The notes under the pieces were generated by a model. The model was not told the DNA's origin. It was given only the letters and a program-made list of their open reading frames with translations, and made no database searches. A DNA stretch of 29,473 nt from Zeimonas sp964481165 (GTDB taxonomy: Bacteria; Pseudomonadota; Gammaproteobacteria; Burkholderiales; Burkholderiaceae_E). Shown piece after piece: positions 1 to 8,940 of this stretch. The position numbers and the translations under genes were made by a program. Position 1 is the stretch's first letter; every line of letters begins with the position of its first letter. Location: contig CAYZYC010000019.1 in the NCBI GenBank assembly GCA_964481165.1, forward strand, positions 1 through 29,473, in the 5' to 3' direction.

Positions 1-1111
1 TGTTCGTCATGCGCGGAAGCGGCAGGTGCGCGAACGACTCGCGGCGGCCGTTGCCGGTCGGCTGCGCCTTCATCAGGCGCGCGTTCAGCGTGTCCTGCAG
101 GTATCCGGTGAGGACTCCGTCCTCGATGAGCACGTTGCGCTGCGAGGCGTTGCCCTCGTCGTCGATGTTCAGCGAGCCGCGCCGCTCCGGAATCGTTCCG
201 TCGTCGACGACGGTGACCCCGCGACTCGCGACGCGCTCGCCGATGCGTCCGGAGAACACCGACGAACCCTTGCGGTTGAAGTCGCCTTCCAGCCCGTGTC
301 CGACGGCCTCGTGCAGCAGCACGCCGGGCCACCCCGGCCCCAGCACGACGGTCATCGTTCCGGCGGGGGCCGAACGCGCCTCGAGATTCGTCAGCGCGGC
401 AATCACCGCCTCGTCGACGTATCCGGCGATCCGCTCGTCGTCGAAATGCGCGAAATCGAAGCGACCGCCTCCGCCGCTGTGGCCCTGCTCGCGCCGGCCG
501 TTCTGCTCGGCAATGACCGTCACCGACAGGCGCACCAGCGGCCGCACGTCGGCGGCGATGAGCCCGTCGGAACGCGCGACCAGCACGACGTCGTATTCGG
601 CAGCCAGGCCCGCGATCACCTGGCGGATCCGCGGATCCTTCGCGCGCGCCATGCGCTCGACGCGCTCGAGCAGCGCGACTTTCGCCGTGGCATCGAGGCG
701 CGGAATCGGGTCGTCGGCACCGTAGAGCGCACGTCCGGCGCCCGCGACCAGCGAATTCGACACCCGCGTGCGGCCGGCGCCGCGCGCCGCGATCGTGCGC
801 GCCGCGCGCGCGGCGTTCATCAGCGCATCGGCGCCGATCACGTCGGAGTACGCGAACGCCGTCTTGTCGCGCGAGACCGCGCGCACGCCGACGCCCTGGT
901 CGATCGAGTAGCTGCCCGTCTTCACGATGCCTTCCTCGAGGCTCCAGCCTTCGCTTCGCGTGAACTGGAAGTACAGGTCGGCGTAATCGACGCGGTGACG
1001 GAAGATCTCGGAAAGCGCCGCACCCAGGTGCGACTCGTCGAGCCCGTACGGCTCGAGCAGCACCGAGCGGGCGATCGCCAGATGCTCGAAGGGCGTTTCG
1101 ATCGGTTTCAT
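1..1111 (-). CDS. tldD: TldD metalloprotease, 3' part beyond window
   Basis: TldD is the zinc-protease subunit of the cytoplasmic TldD/TldE (PmbA) heterodimer, which degrades unfolded peptides and matures some modified peptides. Translating the minus strand from the ATG at 1111 (MKPIETPFEH...) gives 370 residues before the window ends; the family is about 480 residues, so roughly the last quarter is missing. The zinc motif HEAVGH lies at residues 267-272 and is followed by the family signature GLEGDFNRKGSSVFSG. Near the edge the conserved stretch ending in RRESFAHLPLPRMTN is visible. The gene begins 9 bases after the stop of the nitrilase gene, so it should be the last member of a yhdP-nitrilase-tldD operon. 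No frameshift or missing key residue is seen in the visible part. Identification is secure; only the 3' end is unknown. Confidence 0.96.
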   Translation of the reverse strand, partial: MKPIETPFEHLAIARSVLLEPYGLDESHLGAALSEIFRHRVDYADLYFQFTRSEGWSLEEGIVKTGSYSIDQGVGVRAVSRDKTAFAYSDVIGADALMNAARAARTIAARGAGRTRVSNSLVAGAGRALYGADDPIPRLDATAKVALLERVERMARAKDPRIRQVIAGLAAEYDVVLVARSDGLIAADVRPLVRLSVTVIAEQNGRREQGHSGGGGRFDFAHFDDERIAGYVDEAVIAALTNLEARSAPAGTMTVVLGPGWPGVLLHEAVGHGLEGDFNRKGSSVFSGRIGERVASRGVTVVDDGTIPERRGSLNIDDEGNASQRNVLIEDGVLTGYLQDTLNARLMKAQPTGNGRRESFAHLPLPRMTN

Positions 1112-1120
1112 GTCTTCATG

Positions 1121-1987
1121 CTACAGGACGCGGTGGCGCAGGGCCGGAATCGTCGCGCGCACCGAATGCACGCGCGCGCGATCGACGTCGCCGACCGCGA
1201 TTCCTTCGTCGACCTCGTGCAGCGCGACGATCTCTCCCCACGGATCGACGAGCATCGAGCGTCCCCAGGTGCGTCGCCCGTTCTCGTGGCGCCCGCCCTG
1301 CGCCGGCGCGAGCACGTAGCACTGGTTCTCGATCGCGCGCGCGCGCAGCAGCACTTCCCAATGCGCAGCGCCCGTCGTGTGCGTGAACGCCGACGGAACG
1401 AGGATCAGGTCGGCCGGAACCAGCGCGCGGAACAGTTCGGGAAAGCGCAGGTCGTAGCAGACGGTCAACCCGACCCGCCAGCGTTCGTTCGCGTCGACGT
1501 CGAACACGCACGGCGTGCGACCCGCGAGGATGGTCGCGGCTTCGTCGAAGCGTTCGGCGCCGTCGTCGAAACCGAACAGGTGGATCTTGTCGTATCGCGC
1601 GACGCGGCTGCCGTCCGGGGCGAACACCAGCGAGCTGTTCAGCACTTTGCCCGGGTTCGGGCAGAACATCGGCACGGTTCCGCCGACGAGCCACACACCG
1701 TGCGCGGCCGCCTGCTCGGCGAGAAAGCGCTGGATCGGGCCGCCGTCGTCGGCTTCGCGGATCGACAACTTGTCCCGGTCGCTGCGCCCGAGCAGCACGA
1801 AATGTTCGGGCAGGCCGACGAGCCGGGCGCCGGCAGCCGCCGCCTGCGCGATCAGCGTCGCAGCGCGCGACAGGTTCCGCTGCACGTCGGTGCCCGAGAC
1901 CATCTGGACGGCCGCCACGCGCAACCGCGAATCGGTTGCGGGGTCGGCAGGGGTTCGTGCGGCTCGCGCGGCGTCGTTCGATTGCAT
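1121..1987 (-). CDS. Carbon-nitrogen hydrolase (nitrilase family, Nit-type amidase)
   Basis: This 288-residue protein belongs to the nitrilase superfamily, which hydrolyses amide C-N bonds through a Glu-Lys-Cys triad. The triad is visible: Glu61 in GLPEHF, Lys134 in RYDKIHLFGF and Cys177 in TVCYDLRFPELF. The YDKIHLFGFDDG segment and CYDLRFPE resemble the Nit1/YbeM group, whose studied members are deaminated-glutathione amidases (metabolite repair). That substrate is an inference from family resemblance. The first 20 residues are a variable hydrophilic lead before RLRVAAVQM, so translation could start later, but the ATG at 1987 is the only obvious start. The gene lies 55 bases after yhdP and 9 before tldD, an order I associate with Burkholderiales. 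No signal peptide is seen, so it should be cytoplasmic. Confidence 0.92.
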   Translation of the reverse strand: MQSNDAARAARTPADPATDSRLRVAAVQMVSGTDVQRNLSRAATLIAQAAAAGARLVGLPEHFVLLGRSDRDKLSIREADDGGPIQRFLAEQAAAHGVWLVGGTVPMFCPNPGKVLNSSLVFAPDGSRVARYDKIHLFGFDDGAERFDEAATILAGRTPCVFDVDANERWRVGLTVCYDLRFPELFRALVPADLILVPSAFTHTTGAAHWEVLLRARAIENQCYVLAPAQGGRHENGRRTWGRSMLVDPWGEIVALHEVDEGIAVGDVDRARVHSVRATIPALRHRVL

Positions 1988-2011
1988 CTCGATTTTCCAG
2001 CTTGGGGCGGA

Positions 2012-2035
2012 CAGCGGGAAAACGAGACCCCGCTG
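2012..2035 (-). other. Intercistronic stem-loop between yhdP and nitrilase gene
   Basis: A perfect 7-base inverted repeat, CAGCGGG (2012-2018) and CCCGCTG (2029-2035), with a 10-base loop sits in the 55-base gap between the yhdP stop and the nitrilase start. No U-run follows on the minus strand, so it is not a classical terminator. It could be an mRNA-stability or processing hairpin, or chance in GC-rich sequence. Confidence 0.35.
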
Positions 2036-2042
2036 CCGGAGA

Positions 2043-5000
2043 TCAGGGATTTCCCGGGCCGGGGACGTCGGGGCTCACGGTGATCGCCGGCACGCGCTCG
2101 CGCCGCGCCACCTGCGGATCGTCCCACGGTCCCGAGACATCGTACTCGTAGGCGAACATCTGCTGCAGCGGCTCGCGCAATACCATCTGCGCGACGAAGG
2201 AACCGAGGCCGAACGCGGGATTGACCGCCGCCCAGGCGAGCGAAGCGAGGCCCGCATTCAGTTCGGGGCGCACCTCGACCACCAGCGACTGCGTCTCGGC
2301 GGCGACGTCGGCTTCGCCGCGGATGCGAACCTCGGCGGCGACCCCGCGCATCCGGAAATCGTCGGTGCGCGCGACGCCGTCTTCGACGTGCACGTTCCCG
2401 TCGATCTCGTCGAAGGCGAATCCCTCGGCGAAAACGTCGCGGAAATCGAAGACCAGGCGACGGCGCAGCGACTGCAGGTTGACCACGCCGATCAGCTTGG
2501 CGATCCCCGGCTCCGACTTCAGGAACTGCCCCTTGCCGAGCGCCAGCTTCAGTTCGCCGGCCAGGGTGTCGCTGTCGAGTCGCATCGGCGAGCCTTCCCA
2601 CCGCACCTGGCCATCGATCGCTCCTGCGCCGCCGCGCAGCACGTCCGGAAAATCGAAGACCGACAGCAGCGCGCCTGCATCGGCGATTTCCAGGTGGAAG
2701 TCCATCGCGCTGGTGCGCTGCACGACGCCGGGACGGGTCTTCCAGCTGCCCGTCGCATCGAGCAGGGCCGCGGCGTTGCGGATGCGCAGGCGCTCGAGCT
2801 GCCAGACGGGCGCTGCCGCATTGCCGGTGTTCCTCGCCTTCAGCTCGAATTCGCCGAGCGCGCGTTCGTTGAGCACCAGGTTCTCCGCGGCGACGTCGAG
2901 CGCCGGGAGCGTATCGGGCGTGGTGTCGAGCAGCGTCTCGAAATCGTCGATCCGGTCGCCGGGAATCGACAGCGTCGTGAAGCGTGCGAGCAGCGTGCCG
3001 CGTTCGTCCGGGCCGGCCGGGTCGCGCCAGTGGAAGTATCCGTCGATGCCGCGGGCCCGCACGTTCGCACGCCACGACGCGCGTTCGCGCGTCGCGCCGA
3101 GCACCACGTCGTGCAGTGTCTTTCCGGCAAGGTGCACCTGCGCCGAAACGAGCGACACCGTATCGGGCAGCCATGTGAATCCGCTGGCAAGGTCCGCGTC
3201 CGGCGCCTGGCGTGCCTGGCGCGCGAAGTCGCCGCCGAGCAGGCGGCTCCAGGCGTCGAGGTCGACGTCGGGGGTGCGCAGGATCGCCGCGAACCCCGCA
3301 TCGGGCAGCACCGCTTCGCTTCCGAGCGCGAACGCCGCGCGACGAACGAGCAACTGCGTGGAGTCCGGTGCGCGCTCGCGCTCGAAGACGAGGCGCACGT
3401 CGTCGCGCAGCGCCACGTCGAGCGTGTCGCCTGCCGGACGTTCGTCGCGGCTTGCCGGCTGCGACGGTTGCGAACGGATCCGCAGCGGCCAGGGCTCGTC
3501 GGCGGACTTCGCGAATGGCGCAGGCAACGCACTCGCCAGCCCGACCAGGTCGGATTCGAGCGTCAGCGTGGACGCCCGGTTGCGCACGTCGGCCGTAGCC
3601 CGCCAGCGCGCCGAACCGGACAGCGCACGGGTCAATTCGTTGTCCCGCAGCTCGCGCAGCCCTTGCGCCGGCGTATCGCCTTGCGCGGTCAGCAGCATTC
3701 GTCCCGGCTCGGGCATCTCGCCGTCGACGCGTAGATCGCCGCCGAGAAAGCGCGCGCGGAACCCGCGCAGCGCGAGCCGGTCTTCGGTGAACTCCAGCCG
3801 CCCCGAAACGGCGCCGAACGGCGGCAACGTGCGATCGAGTGTCAGGTCGTTGCCGGCGAAATCGACGCTGCCGGCGACCCGCGTGCCGTCGAGGTCGCGC
3901 AGCGGCAACTCGAGCGCCAGCTGCAGCGCCGCCTGGCCGCCGATCGCGGTGTCCCGCGTGAAATCGTCGATGCGCGCGCGCAGCGCGCTCTCGTTGACGA
4001 AGCGCACGAGATCCTGCGCGGGACCGGTCCCGGCACCCTGCACGTGCAGCAGCGAATCGCGGAAATCGTCGATGTGCGCGCGCACGTCGGCGAGCTGCAC
4101 GCCCCACACCGCACCCGAACGCGCTTCGATCGTCATCGCAGCGCGCTCGAATCGCAGCACTCCGCGGATCCGCTCGATCGCAGGCCACCCGGGTGCGTAG
4201 CGCAGCGTCGTGTCGGCCAGTTGCGCCTCGACGCCGAAGGTGCCCGAAGACGGGTCGCGATACGGAAAATCGGCGAGGTCGCCGCGCAACACGAAACGCA
4301 CGTCGCCCGAGCGGCCCTCGACGATCGCCTCGCGAACCCAATCGCGCACGCTCTCGGGGATCTGCAGCGGAAGGTATCGCGCCGTGCGTGCCGCGTCGGC
4401 CCGGACGAGACCGCCCTTCAGGTCGACGATGCCCGCCCCCTTGCCGCCGCTGCGGTAGCGTCCCGAAACCTCGCCCGACGCGTCCCGGTTCTCGAACCGG
4501 AACGCATCGATGCTCAGATCCACGCGCGCCGGCGCGCCGGCATCCGAACCGGGTTCGATGGTCCACGACGCCTGCGCATCGAACCGGTCCAGCGGAATCG
4601 CCGGCTCGGCGAACAGCCCGGGGAAACGCAGCACGGCCGCATCGCCGTGCAGCAGTGCGCGACCGCCGCCGCGGGTGAGCCGTGCGCTGCCGGACACGTT
4701 CGAGAAGCCGGGCAGGTGCAGTTCGCCGGGCCCGGGGGGCGCCGATTCCCGCCGCGCGAACGACAGGCGGTCGAAGGCGAGTTCGAGCTCGAGCTTCGGA
4801 TCGTCGTCGCGCGTGGACCAGTCGAGCGCAAGGCGATCGACGACACCCTCGACCTGCAGCAGTGCGAGGCGACCGTGCAGCTCGCCCGGCAGCGGCAGGC
4901 GCACGAGCCAGTCGAGCGTCTGCTGCGCTTCGAAACGTCCGACCGACAGTCGTGCGGCGAGCGGATGCCCATCGGGCGAGAACTGCAGCATCGGTTCGCC

Positions 5001-6062
5001 TTCGATGCCGGCGAGTCGCGTGCGTTCGCCGTCGTCGAACTCGAGCCGCGGAAAGACGAACGTCGTCCTGCCCGCATCGTCGCGCCGGACGATCGCCTCG
5101 GCACGCAGCGAAGCGAGCGGAACCGCCCGGTCTTCGTGGCGCACCCGCAGGTCCGCGGCATCGACCTGCACCTGCGCCTCGGGCTCGCCATCGGGCTCGA
5201 ACCGGGCCCAGGCCCGCATTTCCGCGTGCCCGGAGTCGATCGCCAGCGAGCCGGGAACCGCGTGGCCGACGAGACCCGCTTCCTCCCAGTTGCGCCACCG
5301 GCCCACGAGCGCAGCGAGGTCGACGCGTTGCGCTCCGACGTAGGCTTCGCCGTGCCAATGACTGAAGTCGGAAGGCGCGATGAACGGCGGACGACGAAAC
5401 TCGAGCGCGGCCTCGATGCGCTGCGCGACGTCGCCCAGCGACGGCACCTGCAGCGAAACGCGATGCTGCCGGCCGACCGAACCGATCGCGAGGTCGACCC
5501 CGTCGATGCGCGCCGTTTCGCCGCCGACCCGGTCGTTCCAGTCGACCTGCGCGTGCAGCGCCACGATCTTGCGATGCGCGAAGAGCCGGTCGAGCGCGCC
5601 GCCACGGCCCGGGGCGTCGAAGTCGATGTCGAATCCGCCGATGCGCCAGTGCCGTGCGTCGATCCGTTCGACGCGCACCGCCGGCGTGTTCACCTCGAGC
5701 AACGCCAGCGCGAAGCGGCCGCGGACCGCAGCACGCAGCGACAGCACCGCGCGCACCCGCGAAGCCGACAGCGCGAGATTGCCGTCGGCGTCGAAGACGG
5801 CCACGTCGTTCGCGACGAGCCACGGCCGCAGCCCGTCGAAGCCGCTCGAGATGGCGCCGATCGTGACGGGACGCCCGGCAACGTCGGTCAGGCGCTTTTC
5901 GATTGCCGGCCGCCATTGCCCGAGGTTCGGCCACACGTAGTGCCGCACGGCGAGCCAGGCGGAACCCATGGCGAGCGCGAAGCCCAGCGCGCACCACGCG
6001 AGCAAGCGCAGCGCGCGCGCGACGTGCATCGTGCCGCGGGGCGGCGAAGCGGGCGAGGACAT
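2043..6062 (-). CDS. yhdP: YhdP family AsmA-like envelope protein
   Basis: This very long protein (about 1339 residues from the ATG at 6062) matches the YhdP/TIGR02099 family. These AsmA-like proteins are anchored in the inner membrane, span the periplasm and take part with TamB and YdbH in moving phospholipid to the outer membrane. A single membrane segment (RLLAWCALGFALAMGSAWLA) lies near the N terminus, followed by a long repetitive beta-rich body. The C-terminal AsmA-like region includes LLSVFDFPDVLRGG, LKSEPGIAKLIGVVNLQSL and NPAFGLGSFVAQ, typical of the family. The reading frame is open up to 6107. I prefer the ATG at 6062 (MSSPASPPRG...) because it leaves a 43-base gap to the divergent glnE; the ATG at 6029 (MHVARALRLL) is also possible. 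It heads the yhdP-nitrilase-tldD group. The role is taken from the enterobacterial homologue. Confidence 0.93.
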   Translation of the reverse strand: MSSPASPPRGTMHVARALRLLAWCALGFALAMGSAWLAVRHYVWPNLGQWRPAIEKRLTDVAGRPVTIGAISSGFDGLRPWLVANDVAVFDADGNLALSASRVRAVLSLRAAVRGRFALALLEVNTPAVRVERIDARHWRIGGFDIDFDAPGRGGALDRLFAHRKIVALHAQVDWNDRVGGETARIDGVDLAIGSVGRQHRVSLQVPSLGDVAQRIEAALEFRRPPFIAPSDFSHWHGEAYVGAQRVDLAALVGRWRNWEEAGLVGHAVPGSLAIDSGHAEMRAWARFEPDGEPEAQVQVDAADLRVRHEDRAVPLASLRAEAIVRRDDAGRTTFVFPRLEFDDGERTRLAGIEGEPMLQFSPDGHPLAARLSVGRFEAQQTLDWLVRLPLPGELHGRLALLQVEGVVDRLALDWSTRDDDPKLELELAFDRLSFARRESAPPGPGELHLPGFSNVSGSARLTRGGGRALLHGDAAVLRFPGLFAEPAIPLDRFDAQASWTIEPGSDAGAPARVDLSIDAFRFENRDASGEVSGRYRSGGKGAGIVDLKGGLVRADAARTARYLPLQIPESVRDWVREAIVEGRSGDVRFVLRGDLADFPYRDPSSGTFGVEAQLADTTLRYAPGWPAIERIRGVLRFERAAMTIEARSGAVWGVQLADVRAHIDDFRDSLLHVQGAGTGPAQDLVRFVNESALRARIDDFTRDTAIGGQAALQLALELPLRDLDGTRVAGSVDFAGNDLTLDRTLPPFGAVSGRLEFTEDRLALRGFRARFLGGDLRVDGEMPEPGRMLLTAQGDTPAQGLRELRDNELTRALSGSARWRATADVRNRASTLTLESDLVGLASALPAPFAKSADEPWPLRIRSQPSQPASRDERPAGDTLDVALRDDVRLVFERERAPDSTQLLVRRAAFALGSEAVLPDAGFAAILRTPDVDLDAWSRLLGGDFARQARQAPDADLASGFTWLPDTVSLVSAQVHLAGKTLHDVVLGATRERASWRANVRARGIDGYFHWRDPAGPDERGTLLARFTTLSIPGDRIDDFETLLDTTPDTLPALDVAAENLVLNERALGEFELKARNTGNAAAPVWQLERLRIRNAAALLDATGSWKTRPGVVQRTSAMDFHLEIADAGALLSVFDFPDVLRGGAGAIDGQVRWEGSPMRLDSDTLAGELKLALGKGQFLKSEPGIAKLIGVVNLQSLRRRLVFDFRDVFAEGFAFDEIDGNVHVEDGVARTDDFRMRGVAAEVRIRGEADVAAETQSLVVEVRPELNAGLASLAWAAVNPAFGLGSFVAQMVLREPLQQMFAYEYDVSGPWDDPQVARRERVPAITVSPDVPGPGNP

Positions 6063-6105
6063 GAGCGACAATCTACGGCAAGCATAACCCTTCGGGCGTG
6101 AACGC
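6063..6105. promoter_or_regulatory. Divergent promoter region yhdP / glnE
   Basis: Only 43 bases separate the chosen yhdP start from the glnE start, and the genes are divergent, so promoters for both must lie here or reach into the coding ends. It contains AT-richer patches (CAATCT, GCATAACC) in an otherwise GC-rich setting, but no hexamer pair good enough to name. Nothing else is seen in it. Confidence 0.4.
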
Positions 6106-8850
6106 ATGGGCTTCGGCGGCGAACTTCATTCCGGCTTTTTCCGGCGCAGCCTGCACGCGCTCGGCGCCGGCGCCGGCGAAACGGCCGTGCGCCGCAGGCT
6201 CGCCGCGCTCGCCGCGGCGCCGATCACGCGCGAGACGGTCGAATCGCTGATCGGTGACGAATGCGCGGCCGTCGGCGTCGACGCCGCAGTGCGCGCCGGC
6301 GGCGCAACTGCGGGCGATGCCGCGCCCGCACCCGACTGCGATGCGTCGGCGGCCGCCCTGCGCCGCGCGCGCACCTGGCTGCTGCTTGCGCTGATCGAGC
6401 GCGACGTCGGCGGATCGGCGGATCTCGACGAAGTCTGCGCAGCCATGACCGATTTCGCCGAACTGACGACCGCCCGCGCGCTGCAATGCGCCGCGGCCGA
6501 ACTGGTCGCGCGCCACGGCCGGGCGCTCGACGCGAACGGTCGCGCGCAGGACCTGCTCGCCGTCGGGATGGGCAAGGTCGGAGGCCGCGAACTGAACGTC
6601 TCGTCGGACCTCGACCTGGTCTTCGTGTATCGCGGCGAGGGCGAATCCGAAGGGGTCGACGGCACCGGCGTCATCGCGTCGAGCGACTGGATGCACCGGC
6701 TGGCGCGGCGAAGCATCGGGCTGCTGTCCGAGTGCAACGCCGACGGCTTCGTCTTTCGCGTCGACACGCGGCTGCGGCCCAACGGCGATTCCGGACCGCT
6801 CGTCGTGTCGATGAGCATGCTCGAGCAGTACTTCTATGCGCAGGGCCGGGAATGGGAGCGCTTCGCCTGGCTGAAGGCGCGCGTGATCGCCGATTCGGCG
6901 ACCGTCGACCGGGCGGCGCGCGTCGACGACGAATCGGCTCTGACGCGCATCGTCACGCCGTTCGTCTACCGGCGGTATCTCGATTTCGAGGCTTTCGGCG
7001 CGTTGCGCGACCTGCACGCGAAGGTGCGCAGCGAGGTCGCGCGTCGCAGCGCGCGCGATCCGAACGCGTTCGACGTGAAGCTCGGCCGCGGAGGAATCCG
7101 CGAAGTCGAATTCGTCGCACAACTGTTCCAGATCGTGCGCGGCGGCCAGGACCCGACGCTGCGCAGCCGCCGCACGCTCGAGACACTGGAGACGCTCGCC
7201 GATCGCGGCCTGCTGCCCGAGGACGAGGCGCAGTCGCTGGCGACGGCGTACCGGCTGCTTCGTCGCACCGAACACGCGCTGCAGTACCGCGAGGACGCAC
7301 AGACGCACCGGCTGCCGAACGCCGCCGGCGAACGCGAACGCATCGCGGCGATGCTCGGCATGCCGCACGAGCGCTTCGATGCATCGATCGCCGAGTGCAC
7401 CGAACAGACCGCGCGCGTGTTCGACCGGCTGCTCGCACCGCCCGAATCGGCCGCACGCGATGCGCGCGACCCGCGGGCCGGCAGCGAATCGGATCTCGAC
7501 GACGAGGTTCGCCGGCGATTCGACGCTTTCCGCAGCGGCTCCCGTTATCTCGCCGCAAGACCGGACACGCGCGCGGCGATCGAGCGCCTGATCGCCGACG
7601 CGGTGCAGCAGCGCACCGGCCGCGCCGGGCTCGTGCGCCTGGTCGACCTGCTCGACACGATCTGCCGGCGTCCCGGCTATGTCGCGCTGCTCGACCGGTA
7701 CCGCGAAGCGTTCGGCCGCGTGCTGCGCGTGCTCGACTGGGCGAAGACGCCGGCCGAATACCTGACCCGCCACCCGGTCGTGCTCGACGAACTGCTCGAT
7801 GGCGAACTGCTCGAGCCGCAGGACTACGACGCGTGGGCGCTGCAGTTGCGACAGAGGGTCGAAGCCGCGACGCACGACGGCGCGCCCGACGTCGAACGGC
7901 AGATGGACATCGTGCGCGAGGCGCACCACACGCAGGTCTTCCGGCTGATGGTCCAGGATCTCGAAGGCAGGCTCACCGTCGAGCGCCTGTCGGATCACCT
8001 GAGCGAACTCGCCGACCGCGTGCTCGGGCTGGCGATCGAAGTCGTCTGGCAGAACCTGCGTCTTCGATTCCGGGACACGCCGCGCTTCGCGGCGACCGCC
8101 TACGGGCGGCTCGGCGGCAAGGAACTCGGCTACGCATCGGACCTCGACCTCGTGTTCCTGTACGACGACGACGACGAACGCGCTCCGGAAGCGTATGCAA
8201 TGCTCGCGCAGCGCGTGTCGGCGTGGCTCGCGACGCGCACTTCGGCGGGGCTGCTGTTCGAGACCGATCTGCGGCTGCGCCCGAACGGCCAGGCCGGGCT
8301 GCTCGTTTCGAGCGTCCGCGCTTTCGACGACTACCAGCGCGAGTCGGCCTGGGTCTGGGAACACCAGGCGCTGACGCGTGCGCGCTTCGCCGCCGGCGAC
8401 ACGACGATCGGTGCGCGGTTCGAGGCGATCCGGCGCAAGGCGCTTTCGCGGCCGCGCGATCTCCCCGGACTGCGCGACGAAGTCCTGGCGATGCGGCGCA
8501 GGATGCACGACGGCCACCCGAACCGCAGCGATCTCTTCGACCTCAAGCACGACGCCGGGGGAATGGTCGACATCGAGTTCCTGGTGCAGTACCTGGTGCT
8601 CGGCTACTCGAACGCGCACGAGCCCCTGCTCGACAACGTCGGCAACATCGCGCTGCTCGGGCGCGCCGCCGGGCTCGGCCTGGTCGACGCGACGCTGGCG
8701 CAGGAAACGGCCGACGCGTACCGCCGGTTCCGCCGCCTGCAGCACCAGTTGCGACTCGACGACGCGGCAGCGCGCGTGGCGCCGGAGGCGGTGGCAGCCG
8801 AACGGCGCGCGGTCCGGGCGCTGTGGGATTCGCTGTTCGCGGAACGATGA
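6106..8850 (+). CDS. glnE: Bifunctional glutamine synthetase adenylyltransferase/adenylyl-removing enzyme
   Basis: GlnE attaches AMP to, and removes it from, glutamine synthetase under control of PII proteins, tuning nitrogen assimilation. The 914-residue product shows the expected duplication. The N-terminal deadenylylase nucleotidyltransferase domain has GMGKVGGRELNVSSDLDL around residue 155. The C-terminal adenylylase domain has AYGRLGGKELGYASDLDL around residue 666. Each is followed by a VDTRLRPNG- or ETDLRLRPNG-type motif and a helical PII-uridylyltransferase-like segment (KLGRGGIREVEFVAQ; DLKHDAGGMVDIEFLVQ). The length is slightly below the 946 residues of the E. coli enzyme. The ATG at 6106 gives MGFGGELHSG; the start is plausible but not fixed by a strong Shine-Dalgarno. 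It is monocistronic in this window: the next gene converges on it. All catalytic motifs appear intact. Confidence 0.97.
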   Translation: MGFGGELHSGFFRRSLHALGAGAGETAVRRRLAALAAAPITRETVESLIGDECAAVGVDAAVRAGGATAGDAAPAPDCDASAAALRRARTWLLLALIERDVGGSADLDEVCAAMTDFAELTTARALQCAAAELVARHGRALDANGRAQDLLAVGMGKVGGRELNVSSDLDLVFVYRGEGESEGVDGTGVIASSDWMHRLARRSIGLLSECNADGFVFRVDTRLRPNGDSGPLVVSMSMLEQYFYAQGREWERFAWLKARVIADSATVDRAARVDDESALTRIVTPFVYRRYLDFEAFGALRDLHAKVRSEVARRSARDPNAFDVKLGRGGIREVEFVAQLFQIVRGGQDPTLRSRRTLETLETLADRGLLPEDEAQSLATAYRLLRRTEHALQYREDAQTHRLPNAAGERERIAAMLGMPHERFDASIAECTEQTARVFDRLLAPPESAARDARDPRAGSESDLDDEVRRRFDAFRSGSRYLAARPDTRAAIERLIADAVQQRTGRAGLVRLVDLLDTICRRPGYVALLDRYREAFGRVLRVLDWAKTPAEYLTRHPVVLDELLDGELLEPQDYDAWALQLRQRVEAATHDGAPDVERQMDIVREAHHTQVFRLMVQDLEGRLTVERLSDHLSELADRVLGLAIEVVWQNLRLRFRDTPRFAATAYGRLGGKELGYASDLDLVFLYDDDDERAPEAYAMLAQRVSAWLATRTSAGLLFETDLRLRPNGQAGLLVSSVRAFDDYQRESAWVWEHQALTRARFAAGDTTIGARFEAIRRKALSRPRDLPGLRDEVLAMRRRMHDGHPNRSDLFDLKHDAGGMVDIEFLVQYLVLGYSNAHEPLLDNVGNIALLGRAAGLGLVDATLAQETADAYRRFRRLQHQLRLDDAAARVAPEAVAAERRAVRALWDSLFAER

Positions 8851-8856
8851 CCGCGG

Positions 8857-8940
8857 CCGCGGTCGCGGCGACGACTGCGGCCGCGGCTGCGGCTGAGCCG
8901 ACTGCGACTGCGGCAACTGCGACTGCGGCTACGGCTGCGG
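8857..8940. repeat. Degenerate hexamer tandem repeat at glnE/MFS convergence
   Basis: Just after the glnE stop the sequence becomes a run of near-repeated six-base units of the type GGCTGC / GACTGC / GGCCGC, roughly 14 units, continuing over the stop codon of the converging MFS gene (8929-8931). It contains the self-complementary CCGCGGCCGCGG-like patch near 8851-8862. No stop-loop-U pattern is seen, so I call it a simple repeat rather than a terminator. Confidence 0.6.

Noticed and set aside
2012..2035. Rho-independent terminator between yhdP and the nitrilase gene
   Set aside because: There is a stem-loop but no following U-run, and the genes look co-transcribed.
26..2083. Long plus-strand open frame opposite tldD and the nitrilase gene
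   Set aside because: It is rich in Arg/Ala/His/Asp with no recognisable motif, a usual by-product of high GC content; the minus strand holds clear tldD and nitrilase motifs over the same bases.
1852..5997. 1381-codon minus-strand frame overlapping yhdP in another phase
   Set aside because: Arg/Ala-dominated without domains; the alternative phase gives a membrane anchor and YhdP-type C-terminal motifs.
6073..8916. 947-codon minus-strand open frame opposite glnE
   Set aside because: It mirrors glnE almost exactly and has repetitive Arg/Ala/Val/Glu composition, while glnE carries both catalytic domains intact.
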